A DNA stretch of 64,000 nucleotides from Rhodanobacter sp. AS-Z3 (lineage in GTDB: Bacteria > Pseudomonadota > Gammaproteobacteria > Xanthomonadales > Rhodanobacteraceae), in NCBI RefSeq assembly GCF_029224025.1, contig NZ_CP119392.1, forward strand, positions 1,387,001-1,451,000, given 5' to 3'. The notes beneath the pieces are model-generated. The model was given only the letters and a program-made list of their open reading frames with translations. It ran no database searches and had not been told where the DNA came from. Both the position numbers and the translations under genes were made by a program. Numbering within the stretch: position 1 is the stretch's first letter; every line of letters starts with the position of its first letter. Positions 9,533 to 18,583 of the stretch are shown here, piece by piece.

Positions 9533-9556
9533 GTGTCGGTATCTCTTACAAAACCG
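9533..9556 (+). promoter_or_regulatory. Candidate activator site, copy 2
   Basis: GTGTCGGTAT followed by CTTACA and CCG aligns with the element at 7391-7413 with one base inserted or deleted. It begins 82 bases upstream of the -24 GG at 9615. Confidence 0.5.
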
Positions 9557-9612
9557 TTGTTTTCCCGACGTGGCCTCGTAGATAACCATAAACAAATCAA
9601 TAGAATAAGTAG

Positions 9613-9629
9613 TTGGCACGATCTTCGCA
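9613..9629 (+). promoter_or_regulatory. Sigma-54 (-24/-12) promoter of PEP-CTERM gene 2
   Basis: TTGGCACGATCTTCGCA carries a perfect TGGCACG -24 half and a GC -12 dinucleotide exactly 10 bases after the GG. It is the best sigma-54 match in this part of the window and lies about 38 bases before the ATG. Confidence 0.8.
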
Positions 9630-9666
9630 TAGGCGTAGCTAATACCACAGCAAGGAGCGCGACAAA

Positions 9667-10530
9667 ATGTCCACCAAGTTTGTTTCCAAAAACCGCTGGC
9701 TGATGCTGGCAGCAATCGCATTTGCAGTCGTCGTCATGCCCGCTGCCCAAGCCGGTACCGTGGCGACCGGCTTTGACACCAATACGCTCGCCGCCAACGA
9801 CGACGGCTATACGTCTGCGGTCAACTTGGGGTTCTCAGTAAATTTCTTCGGTAACAGCTATTCCAGCTTGTTCGTGAATAACAACGGCAACGTGACGTTC
9901 CAGTCTGGCCTGTACAACTACACGCCTTATGGCTTGGGCAGCGGATACACCGGTGTTCAGCCGATCATCGCTCCGTTCTTTGCCGACGTGGACACGCGTG
10001 CCAGTGGCAGCGGTCTGACCAGCTACGGCAACGGTACGTATGCCGGGAACCAGGCCTTCGGCGTCACGTGGCCGGGCGTCGGATATTTCAACTCAAATGC
10101 GGACAAACTGAACACGTTCCAGTTGATCATCGTCAACCGGTCGGATATCACCGCCGGCGACTTCGACTTCTACTTCAACTATGACCAGATTCAGTGGGAA
10201 ACCGGCAGCGCCAGCGGCGGTTCGAATGGGCTTGGTGGTACTTCCGCTGCGGCTGGCTACAACGCTGGTCAGGGCAATCTCGCGGGTACCTACGGACAGT
10301 TCTCTGGTTCGTTGACCAACGGAGCCTTGCTCGATGGTGGTCCGAACTCGCTGGTCGCTGGCACCAATGACGGCGTCGTTGGGCAGTACCTGTTCCAGGT
10401 ACGCAACGGCACCGTCACGCCGCCGACTTCCGTACCGGAACCGTCTTCTCTGGCCATGTTGGCGCTCGGTCTTTTTGGCCTGTTCGGCCTTGGTATCTTG
10501 CGTCGCAAGCAGAACGGTTTCCAGGCTTAA
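9667..10530 (+). CDS. PEP-CTERM sorting domain protein with NIDO-like domain
   Basis: A 287-residue secreted protein. A signal peptide (residues 1-29, ending AAQA) is followed by a NIDO-like beta domain: the segments LFVNNNGNVTF, PIIAPFFADVDTR and NTFQLIIVNRSD are characteristic. A glycine/serine/asparagine-rich stretch leads to the sorting tail VPEPSSLAMLALG, a hydrophobic helix and RRK. The clear SD AAGGAG ends 8 bases before the ATG. It has its own sigma-54 promoter and a very strong terminator, so it is monocistronic. Role unknown; PEP-CTERM proteins with such domains are often biofilm- or floc-associated. Confidence 0.88.
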   Translation: MSTKFVSKNRWLMLAAIAFAVVVMPAAQAGTVATGFDTNTLAANDDGYTSAVNLGFSVNFFGNSYSSLFVNNNGNVTFQSGLYNYTPYGLGSGYTGVQPIIAPFFADVDTRASGSGLTSYGNGTYAGNQAFGVTWPGVGYFNSNADKLNTFQLIIVNRSDITAGDFDFYFNYDQIQWETGSASGGSNGLGGTSAAAGYNAGQGNLAGTYGQFSGSLTNGALLDGGPNSLVAGTNDGVVGQYLFQVRNGTVTPPTSVPEPSSLAMLALGLFGLFGLGILRRKQNGFQA

Positions 10531-10550
10531 GTTCAAGGTTGTGTTGATAC

Positions 10551-10597
10551 ACGCCTGTGTCGACGTCAGCTTGTTTGACGTCGACACAGGCGTTTTT
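10551..10597 (+). terminator. Rho-independent terminator after PEP-CTERM gene 2
   Basis: An 18-bp perfect stem (10551-10568 with 10576-10593, 7-base loop) is followed by a T run (10593-10597). It is one of the longest perfect stems in the window. Confidence 0.92.
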
Positions 10598-11015
10598 GCT
10601 TTGATGATTTCGCGGACCTTCTCTTCGCGCCGAATGTGCGGGTAACTTGCGAAACTTTGGGACGAAGGCAAAGCTTGTCTGTAGGCAAGAGTTGCCAACT
10701 GCACACCAGAGACTGAACTGCTCCGCTTGATTTCGGCTCACTCCCCGCAAAGATATTTGATGGCTGACGCTGACGCAGATTTATTCGCCCGTACTCGGCG
10801 GTGACGCCCGTAAGCGCCTTGGTGCCTGGCTTCCTGCAGTCCACTGAGAAGCGTCGCGTGACTGGGTGCTTCTCGCTAGGAATGTTGTTCACTTCCATGG
10901 AAGGGATTTCTGCGGGCCCGCGATTAAGCCACTTGCGGTCGGTAATGTGTCCGCAAAACGTATGCCCTTGCTTTGCTAAGGATGGCCAGTGCCACGCAAG
11001 CGCCTTGTCACGCTT
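10598..11015. other. Gene-poor stretch
   Basis: About 420 bases without a supportable gene. Short open frames exist on both strands but show no recognisable protein features, start signals or continuity with neighbours. No promoter or repeat was recognised. Confidence 0.5.
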
Positions 11016-11510
11016 CTACTGGCGTGGCTGCCGTGCAATGCGCACCAGATAAATGATGATCGCCACGTTGCCGACCAGCGTGGCCAGCTTGAGCCAGCCG
11101 AAGTGGTACAGCGTTTCGTAAAGCTCCAGCGGAATCAGCGAGCCGGTGGCGATCACGGTGAACCATTCGGCCCAGTGCTTGCCTAGCCAGAGCCCCACGC
11201 CTTCGATGGCGAACAGCACCGCGTAAGCGACGGCCACGGCGCCGACCGCGACGAATTTGCTCGGGCCGAATTCTTGCAACATCTCTACCAGCTTCCAGCG
11301 CAAGCCGTCGCTGTCGGCCAGCGAAAGGTGCTCCAGCCAGTGCACCAATTGATCGAAATTCTGCTCGTGATAGAAATGGAAGGCAGCCGCCGCCACCAGA
11401 ACCAGACAAACGGTCTTGATGATTTCGTAAACGGCGATGATGCGCAGGCCGGCGTGATGCTGCTGGGACGCCTGCGCCACGGACGCAGCGGTCGATTTGG
11501 GATTGGGCAT
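11016..11510 (-). CDS. DUF2127 domain membrane protein
   Basis: A 164-residue small membrane protein. After a hydrophilic N-terminus comes the segment GLRIIAVYEIIKT with a first helix (about residues 22-43), then helices near 86-106, 113-131 and 138-158. The layout and motifs (IEGVGLWLGKHWAEW, PLELYE) match the DUF2127 family, whose function is unknown. It is transcribed alone, divergent from the methyltransferase at 11737. The start is the only reasonable ATG. Confidence 0.8.
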   Translation of the reverse strand: MPNPKSTAASVAQASQQHHAGLRIIAVYEIIKTVCLVLVAAAAFHFYHEQNFDQLVHWLEHLSLADSDGLRWKLVEMLQEFGPSKFVAVGAVAVAYAVLFAIEGVGLWLGKHWAEWFTVIATGSLIPLELYETLYHFGWLKLATLVGNVAIIIYLVRIARQPRQ

Positions 11511-11736
11511 CTGACAGTGACTGGGAAGGCAGCTTCCATTGTCGCTGATCTGCTGCCGAATGAACTGTGTGGGATGGCATGGTCAAGCCCGCACATGGGC
11601 CAACGTGGGCCCAAGATGTTAGGTTGGCGTCATCCGCGGGCCAGCCAGCGGGTGCGGGCATTCCCGTGCGTGTGGATGCAGGCGCGGCGACCCAGTTGGT
11701 TCGCACTTTGACCCCCTCCTGTTGCAGAGAACCGCC

Positions 11737-12564
11737 ATGCCACACCGCGACTCACATTCGCCCACTGCCGATGTCGTCCGGGACACATTGGAGTCGGGTT
11801 CCGGCAAGGAAGCTCATGGTCCCTCGGACGTAGGTTTGCGCGACGCCAAACGCGGCGGTTGGTATGACGAAAAAACCGGCGAGCTGTTTCGTGGGATGCC
11901 GATTGGGTCTCAGGATGTAGTCGTGGACGTGGGTTGCGGTGCCGGCGTCAACAGCGTGTTTTGCGCGCGTCAGGGCGCACACGTTCATGCCATCGACCGG
12001 GAGCCGCAGCTGATCCGCGAGCTGCGCGCGCGGTTGAGCATCGAAGGTGGCGGCACGCATGTTGCGCTGGTTAGCGACGCCAATCCGTTACCACTGGAGG
12101 ACGGCATCGCCACGCGGGTGATTTGCACCGAGGTTTTGCAGCACGTCGATGAGCCGCAACAGATGCTGGCCGAGCTGGTTCGGATTGGCGGTTCCGGCGC
12201 CATCTACCTGCTCAGCGTGCCAGGTGCCTTGCAGGAAGGCTTGCAGGAAAAAGTGCTGCCGCCGGCATATCGTAAGTTGCCGGGTGGCGCCTTGCGGGTG
12301 ATCGGTCGCGACGAGTTTGCCCAGTGGGTCACCGCCGCCGGGTTGGTGGTGGTGGAACACACCAGCAACGGATTTTTCTGGTCAATGTGGTGGGCCTTGT
12401 TCTGGGGCTGCAACGTGGAACTGTATGACCCCGCCCATCCCGTGCTCGATCACTGGACCGCTGCCTGGCAGGCGTTGCTGGATATGCCGCAAGGGCAACA
12501 GCTGAAACGGCAACTGGATGACTTCATGCCAATCAGCGAGATCATCGTGGCACGCAAGCCCTGA
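11737..12564 (+). CDS. Class I SAM-dependent methyltransferase
   Basis: A 275-residue soluble protein with a Rossmann-type methyltransferase fold. Motif I is VVDVGCGAGVNS, motif II carries the acidic HAIDRE that binds the SAM ribose, and VICTEVLQHVDEP is the post-I/II segment typical of the Methyltransf_11 type. The substrate cannot be deduced. The ATG at 11737 is preferred to a TTG at 11722. Downstream lies only a decayed gene fragment, so it appears to be a solitary gene. Confidence 0.8.
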   Translation: MPHRDSHSPTADVVRDTLESGSGKEAHGPSDVGLRDAKRGGWYDEKTGELFRGMPIGSQDVVVDVGCGAGVNSVFCARQGAHVHAIDREPQLIRELRARLSIEGGGTHVALVSDANPLPLEDGIATRVICTEVLQHVDEPQQMLAELVRIGGSGAIYLLSVPGALQEGLQEKVLPPAYRKLPGGALRVIGRDEFAQWVTAAGLVVVEHTSNGFFWSMWWALFWGCNVELYDPAHPVLDHWTAAWQALLDMPQGQQLKRQLDDFMPISEIIVARKP

Positions 12565-12649
12565 GAATGCTGCTTCTGGGCCGTGCTTGCGTATCCAGAT
12601 CGAGCTCGTTCCCGCAGCGAATTCAGCGACGAAGTGCAACACTTGGACA

Positions 12650-12892
12650 GCTCATCGCTTGGGCACGGCACTTGCGCACCGCTTGGGCCTCGAACCGACT
12701 TTCGAGGGCATGGAAACACAGGCGCCACGTGATTCCCTTGCCGGCATCGGCTGCACCGTTTATCAGGCTTACTACATCAGCCGTCCGTTGCCGTTGGCAG
12801 AGTCTGCGGTATGGCTGCGCGCGGCGCCGCCGGCCTTGGCCGATGAGGTGTGCCGATTCCGGGTCAGGACGCACCTGCGTCGTCAGCACTGA
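12650..12892 (+). pseudogene. Remnant of an EAL-domain (c-di-GMP phosphodiesterase) gene
   Basis: In the frame ending at 12892 the translation reads ALAHRLGLEPTFEGMETQ, then IGCTVYQAYYISRPLPLAE. This is the C-terminal end of an EAL domain: the usual forms are ALAHxLGLxVVAEGVET and QGYxFSRPLP. Only about 55-60 residues are recognisable. The catalytic EAL, DDFGTG and lysine regions are absent and there is no suitable start, so this is a decayed fragment rather than a working enzyme. It lies in an otherwise empty 390-base gap between the methyltransferase and DUF4197 genes. Confidence 0.65.
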
Positions 12893-12956
12893 TGGTCGCG
12901 CCATCGACATCCTTGCAGGGCTACACTGATGGTCCTGCCGCCCTTGGGAGTTCGTC

Positions 12957-13754
12957 ATGCGCAACGCAATTCGCTACTGGCTGCTCGGAATCGCTCTCGC
13001 TGCGGTAGTCGTGCCGATCACTGCCCTGGGTTCGAGTCAGTTCAAGGACCTGCTCAACAAGGTCAAGCAGTCCACGCATGGCACCAATGCGTCGCAACTT
13101 GGCAGCAACCTGCCCAACAGTGATATCGCTGCCGGTCTCAAGGAGGCGTTGGCCAAGGGCACCACGAACGCGATCAGCAGTCTGGGGCGCGATGGTGGTT
13201 TCTGGAACAACAGCAAGGTACGCATTCCTTTACCGGGCAAGCTGGAGCAGGCCGGCAAACTGGCACGACAACTGGGGCAGGGCGCCAAGGTGGATGCGTT
13301 CGAGCTGAGCATGAATCGTGCGGCCGAGAAGGCGGTGCCGCAGGTGGCGCAGATCTTTGGTGACGCGATCCGCAAGATGACCGTCGACGATGCGCGAGGC
13401 ATTCTCACCGGCGGCGATCACGCGGCCACCGACTTCTTTCGTCGCGTCGCTGGCGATGCGCTGACCGCGCGTATCCACCCGATCGTGGCGCATGCCACGG
13501 CGGGTGTCGGCGTTACCCAGAAGTACAAGTCGTTCACCAGCGGTGGTACGGGTGGCGAGCTGGCCAGCGTGCTGGGCTCGCTCGGCGGCAGCAAGTCGAA
13601 CAAGGGCGGCAACGCGCTGGATCTGGATGACTACGTGACGGCGAAAACGCTGGATGGCCTGTTCACCAGCATCGGCGAGCAGGAGCAGTCCATTCGCCAC
13701 AATCCGGGCGCGCGCACTACCGATCTGTTGAAGAAGGTGTTCGGTGCTCACTGA
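12957..13754 (+). CDS. DUF4197 domain protein, exported
   Basis: A 265-residue protein with an N-terminal signal or anchor (residues 7-25). The body matches the DUF4197 family: SDIAAGLKEALAKGTTNAIS, a KVRIPLPGKLE segment and the later DYVTAKTLDGLFTSIGEQE block. The family is periplasmic and of unknown function. Start at the ATG 12957. It lies 76 bases before peptide deformylase on the same strand, so a shared transcript is possible. Confidence 0.85.
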   Translation: MRNAIRYWLLGIALAAVVVPITALGSSQFKDLLNKVKQSTHGTNASQLGSNLPNSDIAAGLKEALAKGTTNAISSLGRDGGFWNNSKVRIPLPGKLEQAGKLARQLGQGAKVDAFELSMNRAAEKAVPQVAQIFGDAIRKMTVDDARGILTGGDHAATDFFRRVAGDALTARIHPIVAHATAGVGVTQKYKSFTSGGTGGELASVLGSLGGSKSNKGGNALDLDDYVTAKTLDGLFTSIGEQEQSIRHNPGARTTDLLKKVFGAH

Positions 13755-13830
13755 ACGGTAGCTGCGGGCGGACTTGTGCCGCTGCGGCTGCGACCACAGA
13801 ACGGAGAAATACAGGCATGAGGCTTTCCAC

Positions 13831-14367
13831 ATGATTCGTGAAATCCTGAAAATGGGTGACCCGCGTTTGCTGCGTGTCGCGCCCATCGTTCCCGCCGCGA
13901 TGGTCGGCGGCGCAGAGCTCGATGCATTGATCACCGACATGTTCGATACCATGCGTGTCGCCAACGGTGTGGGCCTGGCGGCGCCGCAGATTGGCGTCGA
14001 CCTGCAACTGGTGATCTTCGGCTTCGACACCAACGAGCGCTATCCCGAGGCGCCCGCGGTGCCGCGCACGGTGCTGCTGAATCCCGTAATCACGCCGCTG
14101 TCGAAAGACATGGAAGATGACTGGGAGGGTTGTTTGTCGGTTCCTGGTCTGCGTGGTGTAGTGAGCCGCTACAGCCTGATTCGTTACCAGGGCATAGACC
14201 CGCAGGGCGTGGCGATTGATCGCGTTGCCGAAGGTTTCCACGCTCGGGTGGTGCAGCATGAATGCGACCATCTGATTGGCCGTCTGTATCCCTCGCGCAT
14301 TACCGACTTCAGCCACTTCGGCTTCACCGACGTGCTGTTCCCCGGGCAAGAGATCGCCGACGACTAA
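13831..14367 (+). CDS. def: Peptide deformylase
   Basis: A 178-residue metalloenzyme that removes the N-formyl group from new proteins. All three family motifs are present: [11 protein letters not shown] (motif 1), WEGCLSVPG (motif 2, metal-binding Cys) and QHECDHLIG (motif 3, HExDH). Length is typical. The ATG at 13831 begins the normal [14 protein letters not shown] start; an in-frame extension to 13774 is unlikely. It is not next to fmt, so this may be one of two deformylases in the genome. Confidence 0.93.
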   Translation: MIREILKMGDPRLLRVAPIVPAAMVGGAELDALITDMFDTMRVANGVGLAAPQIGVDLQLVIFGFDTNERYPEAPAVPRTVLLNPVITPLSKDMEDDWEGCLSVPGLRGVVSRYSLIRYQGIDPQGVAIDRVAEGFHARVVQHECDHLIGRLYPSRITDFSHFGFTDVLFPGQEIADD

Positions 14368-14414
14368 ATTCGATATGATGCGGCAATCGTCGATGACGGA
14401 ACGGGCGGCAGGAC

Positions 14415-15611
14415 ATGGCGATTGTGCGGGTGTTTTTGCTGTTCCTTTGTTGTGCAATGGCAAGCGTGGCGTGGGCAGGTTCCCGGGCGGTGTCCCACGC
14501 TGCCGGTGATGCCTCGAGCGAACTTGATCGCGCGATTCACGCGCTCTGTTCGAAACAGGTCGTACTGCTCGGTGAAGACGGCAGCCACGCCGGTGCAACC
14601 ACGATCGCGGTGAAGGCGCAGCTGGTCAGGCGACTGGTGCAAGAGTGCGGCTTTGGTGGGGTGGTTTTCGAGAGTCAGTTCTACGACATGTTGGCGTTCG
14701 ACCACGCCGTTGTCGCAGGTTTGGCGCAACACAAACAACTTGCCGATGGTATCGGTGCACTGTGGTCTCACTATGCAGCGTTCGCGCCGCTGGAGGATTG
14801 GCTGTTTGCCGAAGCGGCAGCAGGTCGGCTGCGGGTAGGCGGCATGGACCCACAGGCCGGTGGCAGCGACGGACGTTATTCGGCTGATCAATTGCCGGTG
14901 GTGTTGTCATCCGTGCTTGCAGGTGACCGGCGCATGGAGTGCGACCTCATCATTGGTCGGCATGATCGCTGGGAGTACGACGAAGTACATCCTTTTGATG
15001 GCGCAGCGTTGCCATCCCTGCGCGCATGCATTCGCGACATTCGCGAGAAATTGGCGGCTTCCCATGGGGGCCCTTCTTCTGCGTTGAGCGCCATGGCGAA
15101 CTCATATGCGAACTATCTGGATTTCGCGGCGGATGATCCGCAGGGTTTGCGTGACCGCGGGATGTATCAGAACCTCATGTGGCTTCGTAAACAGTGGCCG
15201 GCCGGGACGCGCATCGTGGTCTGGTGCGCGAGCGTACACGCGGCGAAGACGCTGGCGGGCTCGAACACGCCCGTGCGGCCACTCGGAAGTTACGTGAGCG
15301 AGGCGCTGGGTAACCACGCGGCAGCCATTGGCTTCAGCGCACTTGGCGGTAGCTACGGACACGTCGGTGGTCGCGGACTGCCACGCATGCTCGCTCCCGC
15401 TTCGCCGGGAAGTCTTGAGTCCCGCACCTTCGCCACGACCGGGCCGCGCAGCCTGCGTTTCGTCGATCACAAGCAGTTGCAGGCGCTTGGCCGTGTGTCC
15501 GCCCGCGCGCTTGAATACGGTCATTCCGAAACTTTGGACTGGTCGACCCTGCTGGACGGAGTCATCGTGTTGCGCGAAGAGACGCCAGCAACCGTGATGC
15601 CCCAGCGCTGA
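14415..15611 (+). CDS. Secreted erythromycin-esterase-like protein
   Basis: A 398-residue protein with a signal peptide (residues 1-21, ending AWA). The mature part begins like erythromycin esterase superfamily proteins: VVLLGEDGSHAGATT carries the conserved Glu and His near the catalytic centre, followed by ECGFGGVVFESQFYD and, later, RIVVWCASVHAAK. True EreA enzymes are cytoplasmic and open macrolide rings; an exported relative may act on another substrate, so resistance should not be assumed. An SD-like GGCAGGA precedes the ATG. It stands alone between def and an acyltransferase. Confidence 0.7.
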   Translation: MAIVRVFLLFLCCAMASVAWAGSRAVSHAAGDASSELDRAIHALCSKQVVLLGEDGSHAGATTIAVKAQLVRRLVQECGFGGVVFESQFYDMLAFDHAVVAGLAQHKQLADGIGALWSHYAAFAPLEDWLFAEAAAGRLRVGGMDPQAGGSDGRYSADQLPVVLSSVLAGDRRMECDLIIGRHDRWEYDEVHPFDGAALPSLRACIRDIREKLAASHGGPSSALSAMANSYANYLDFAADDPQGLRDRGMYQNLMWLRKQWPAGTRIVVWCASVHAAKTLAGSNTPVRPLGSYVSEALGNHAAAIGFSALGGSYGHVGGRGLPRMLAPASPGSLESRTFATTGPRSLRFVDHKQLQALGRVSARALEYGHSETLDWSTLLDGVIVLREETPATVMPQR

Positions 15612-15724
15612 AGTGTTGGTGCAGCGTTGCGGGCCGGGCTTTGCGTGATGGCGTGCTCCTGCAGTTGCCGGCGAGGCCGGCACTCGTCGATGATTCGACA
15701 CATCGTCCTGATGCGCCTTCATCC

Positions 15725-16924
15725 ATGCAGACCGTGGAAGCCACTTCGCCTGTTCCCGTTGCCGCAGCCCAGACGCGCAATCCGGGCATCGATCTGTTGC
15801 GCGGGCTGGCCATCCTGCTGGTGGTGCTGCACCACCTCGGGCTGCGTATTCCGCTCAAGAAAACCGCACTCGCCGACGTGTTGCCCGCGTGGCTGCTCAG
15901 TGGCTTGAACTACAACGGCTACGAGGCCGTGTTCGTGTTCTTCGTGATCTCCGGTTTCCTGATTGCGGCGAACGCGTTGCAACGCTGGGGCAGTCTCGAA
16001 CGCCTCGATGTGCGGGTTTTCTACGCGCGGCGTTTCGCCCGCATCATGCCGTGCCTGTTGGCGCTGGTAGCGGTGCTCAGTGTGCTGCACCTGTTCGGCG
16101 TGCAGGATTACACGATCAACCGCGCGGGCCAGTCATTGCCGCGTGCGATGGTGGCGGCACTCGGCTTGCATCTGAACTGGTACGAAGGGCAGACCGGCTA
16201 TCTGCCGGGCAACTGGGATGTGTTGTGGTCGCTGTCGATCGAGGAAGTGTTTTACTTATGTTTCCCGCTGGTCTGTCTGCTGACGCGTCGACGCGTGGTG
16301 CTGCTGCCTCTGCTGGTCACGCTGGCGTTGTCGATGCCGTGGACGCATGCGGCCTTGCACGGCAACGAGATCTGGCAGGAGAAGGCTTACCTGCCGGGCA
16401 TGTCGGCCATTGCCGTGGGTGTGCTCGGCGCGCTGTTGGCGTCGCACTGGTCATCGCCATCCCCACGCGCCAGATTGCTGCTCGGATGGCTTGGCGCGAT
16501 CGGGCTCGCCGCGGTGATGCTCGATGGCAGCGTGCTTTGGCAACTGTTGCACGACGGCTATCTGCTGCTGTTGGCTGGCTCGGCCTTGTGCCTGCTGCTG
16601 GCCAGCCAGCAGCGACAGATACGTGGCGCATGGCAGCCCTGGCGTGGATGGAACGGGTTGCGCGCCTGGGGACGCTTGAGCTACGAAATCTATCTCACCC
16701 ATATGTTCGTGGTGTTTGCGCTGGTGCGCTTGTACCGATGGGTCGGTGGTGATCCACGCCTCGGTTTCCTGTGGTATCTGCCGGCACTGCCCCTGTGCTG
16801 GTTGCTCGGTGCGGGCGTGGAGCGTTGGCTGTCGCTGCCGTGCGAACGCTGGCTGCGAGCGTGGCTGTCGCCCAAGATTCGGCTTGCCGATTCCGCGTTG
16901 GCGGCAGCACCCATGTCGCCCTGA
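15725..16924 (+). CDS. Acyltransferase 3 family membrane protein (OafA/YrhL type)
   Basis: A 399-residue integral membrane O-acyltransferase with about ten hydrophobic helices. The hallmark N-terminal segment GIDLLRGLAILLVVLHHLG contains the family's RG and catalytic-region histidine, followed by FFVISGFLI and YARRFARIMP. Such enzymes acetylate surface polysaccharides, lipopolysaccharide or peptidoglycan; the acceptor is unknown. The ATG at 15725 is chosen over 15641 because the family domain starts about 20 residues later. No glycosylation neighbours give context. Confidence 0.85.
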   Translation: MQTVEATSPVPVAAAQTRNPGIDLLRGLAILLVVLHHLGLRIPLKKTALADVLPAWLLSGLNYNGYEAVFVFFVISGFLIAANALQRWGSLERLDVRVFYARRFARIMPCLLALVAVLSVLHLFGVQDYTINRAGQSLPRAMVAALGLHLNWYEGQTGYLPGNWDVLWSLSIEEVFYLCFPLVCLLTRRRVVLLPLLVTLALSMPWTHAALHGNEIWQEKAYLPGMSAIAVGVLGALLASHWSSPSPRARLLLGWLGAIGLAAVMLDGSVLWQLLHDGYLLLLAGSALCLLLASQQRQIRGAWQPWRGWNGLRAWGRLSYEIYLTHMFVVFALVRLYRWVGGDPRLGFLWYLPALPLCWLLGAGVERWLSLPCERWLRAWLSPKIRLADSALAAAPMSP

Positions 16925-17110
16925 GGGCAGGGTTGACGCGCGCGACACAGCCTCCGATGTGGGTGTCGGCGGACTGGCGCTGGCGGGTGTAGCCAGCGGC
17001 GATCACTCAAGTCAGCCGGCGCGTGGACGATATCTTGACTAAGTCACGTGGAAACTAACGGGCGTGATCGGCTTGGCACTGCACACCCCGTGCTGATGCG
17101 CAGTGACTGC

Positions 17111-17569
17111 ATGGATGACCCCCTGGTTGCCAAAGCAGTGCCCAACAACACGGTGAACGCGGGTTTCCGAATGAACAGTGAGGTTTGGAACATTGCCAAT
17201 ATGACCCATGCTCGCAAGCCACCATTGCGTCACCAGGTCAACTGGGACGATCCCGATCTGAAGTCGCTGCTCGACAAGACAGACGGTTGGGGCCTGGATA
17301 ACCGGGGTGTGTTTGACCCGGTGGAATGCGAGTTGCATGTGGGCTGGGGCGCCGGTGCAGCCAGGTCGGCCACGTTGGTGTACGAAGCCAACGGCGTACT
17401 GGTGATCGAGGCCGATTTCATCATTCCCGTATCAGAACATGTGCGTATCGACTACATGCAGGCCGGTGCTTTGCGGTCCAGCTGGGGGACGGTGGCGGAA
17501 GCGCGCGCCGGGAAACGCGTGGAAGATCACGCCAATGGCATCCATGTGTATTGGGTGCACTTGCGCTGA
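17111..17569 (+). CDS. Hypothetical protein, possibly PilZ-like
   Basis: About 152 residues if started at the ATG 17111; starts at 17048 (GTG), 17096 or 17171 are also possible because no clear SD decides. The C-terminal half (residues about 75-150) alternates short beta strands and ends with a run resembling a PilZ barrel, but the canonical RxxxR and D/NxSxxG motifs are not clearly present. I do not assign a function. It has no operon partner. Confidence 0.45.
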   Translation: MDDPLVAKAVPNNTVNAGFRMNSEVWNIANMTHARKPPLRHQVNWDDPDLKSLLDKTDGWGLDNRGVFDPVECELHVGWGAGAARSATLVYEANGVLVIEADFIIPVSEHVRIDYMQAGALRSSWGTVAEARAGKRVEDHANGIHVYWVHLR

Positions 17570-17652
17570 TTTTGTCCACCAGCGGAACGCACTGACATGT
17601 TCTCCCATGATTGAATGCATCGGCCGTCCTTGGCCGACCTTTCAGTTGGTGC

Positions 17653-18405
17653 TCAGTGTTTGTCAGCTGTCTGCGCGGCCTGCTCTTTCTCCGCGGCGGC
17701 TTTGGCCGAGTCGGCGTCGTCGAACTGCCAGGCGGGCTTGCTCTTGCTGTCGACGTCCAGTTTCGCGCGGGTGAGGCCGTCGGTGCCGTTGATCTGGACG
17801 TGAACGCTGTTGGCGTCGGTACCTAGTTCAATGCCAGCATCCCGTGCCTTGGGATCACCATAGTTGATGTACATGCCGGCGAAATTCTCCTTGTCATCGA
17901 CCATCAGGCCGATAGCCTCGTACGGAGGGGTGGCACGATCGAGCGCGATCCCGACGCGCCCCTGGCCCATGAAAGCCATGCCGCCACGCTCGCTACCCTT
18001 CGTGTCGTACAGCGTCATGCCGTAATTGTCGCCATCGCCCCTGCGCTTGTAAGTCTTGCCGTCGATGTGCAGTGCGGGAAGTTGCCCGAGCGCGAGGCGA
18101 TCAGCACCGGTCTTGCCGAGAAAAATGATGCCGTCCGAAGCATCGTCCTTGCGCGTGCGCTCCTTGCTCGCCGGAGCCGGCGCACCGATCAGGATGCGAT
18201 CGTGTCCCTGGGCGTCGGTGATCACCAGGCCCTGCGCGCGCAGGATCGAGTCGGACTTGGCGGGGGCGTCCGGTTTGCGCAACAACGACATCGCGGCCAG
18301 CGCAATCACCGCCAGCAGCGCGATGATTACCAGTACGCGCAAACGGCTTACTTCACGTTGCAGGCGGTTCCAGTCTTCCATGCGAACGTCGGTCTGATCA
18401 GACAT
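17653..18405 (-). CDS. Hypothetical membrane-anchored protein
   Basis: A 250-residue protein with a short cytoplasmic N-terminus, one membrane helix (about residues 24-42) and a periplasmic domain made of repeating beta segments such as GIIFLGKTGADRLALGQ, GMAFMGQGRVGIALD and DAGIELGTDANSVHVQING, spaced about 40 residues apart. The C-terminus is lysine/alanine-rich. I do not recognise the family. It is divergent from the small gene at 18584 and convergent with the gene at 17111. Confidence 0.65.
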   Translation of the reverse strand: MSDQTDVRMEDWNRLQREVSRLRVLVIIALLAVIALAAMSLLRKPDAPAKSDSILRAQGLVITDAQGHDRILIGAPAPASKERTRKDDASDGIIFLGKTGADRLALGQLPALHIDGKTYKRRGDGDNYGMTLYDTKGSERGGMAFMGQGRVGIALDRATPPYEAIGLMVDDKENFAGMYINYGDPKARDAGIELGTDANSVHVQINGTDGLTRAKLDVDSKSKPAWQFDDADSAKAAAEKEQAAQTADKH

Positions 18406-18583
18406 GCGTTTTCCTTGTGGGTGAGGGAGTCTGCACGGTCGTTGGACTATATGGCGCGGCCGACCATCGGGCAGACCTCGAGATTACCGCGATCACAAAC
18501 GCCTTGTCGCATGCGGAAACATTGATCGAACTTGCGATGGCGTAGAGTGGGTGCGGGGCGGAATTCCGCTTGGGAGAAGTTTG

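Larger units (their letters stand above)
9231..9666 (+). other. Intergenic region upstream of the second PEP-CTERM gene
   Basis: No gene is supported here. The region becomes AT-rich after about 9540 and holds a candidate activator site at 9533-9556 and a -24/-12 promoter at 9613-9629. An imperfect inverted repeat (TGTC near 9415 with GACA near 9435) lies further upstream. The first 150 bases show nothing recognisable. Confidence 0.6.

Noticed and set aside
12567..12929. A 120-codon open frame overlapping the EAL relic
   Set aside because: It is Arg/Ser-rich with no recognisable features, while the overlapping frame carries clear EAL homology.
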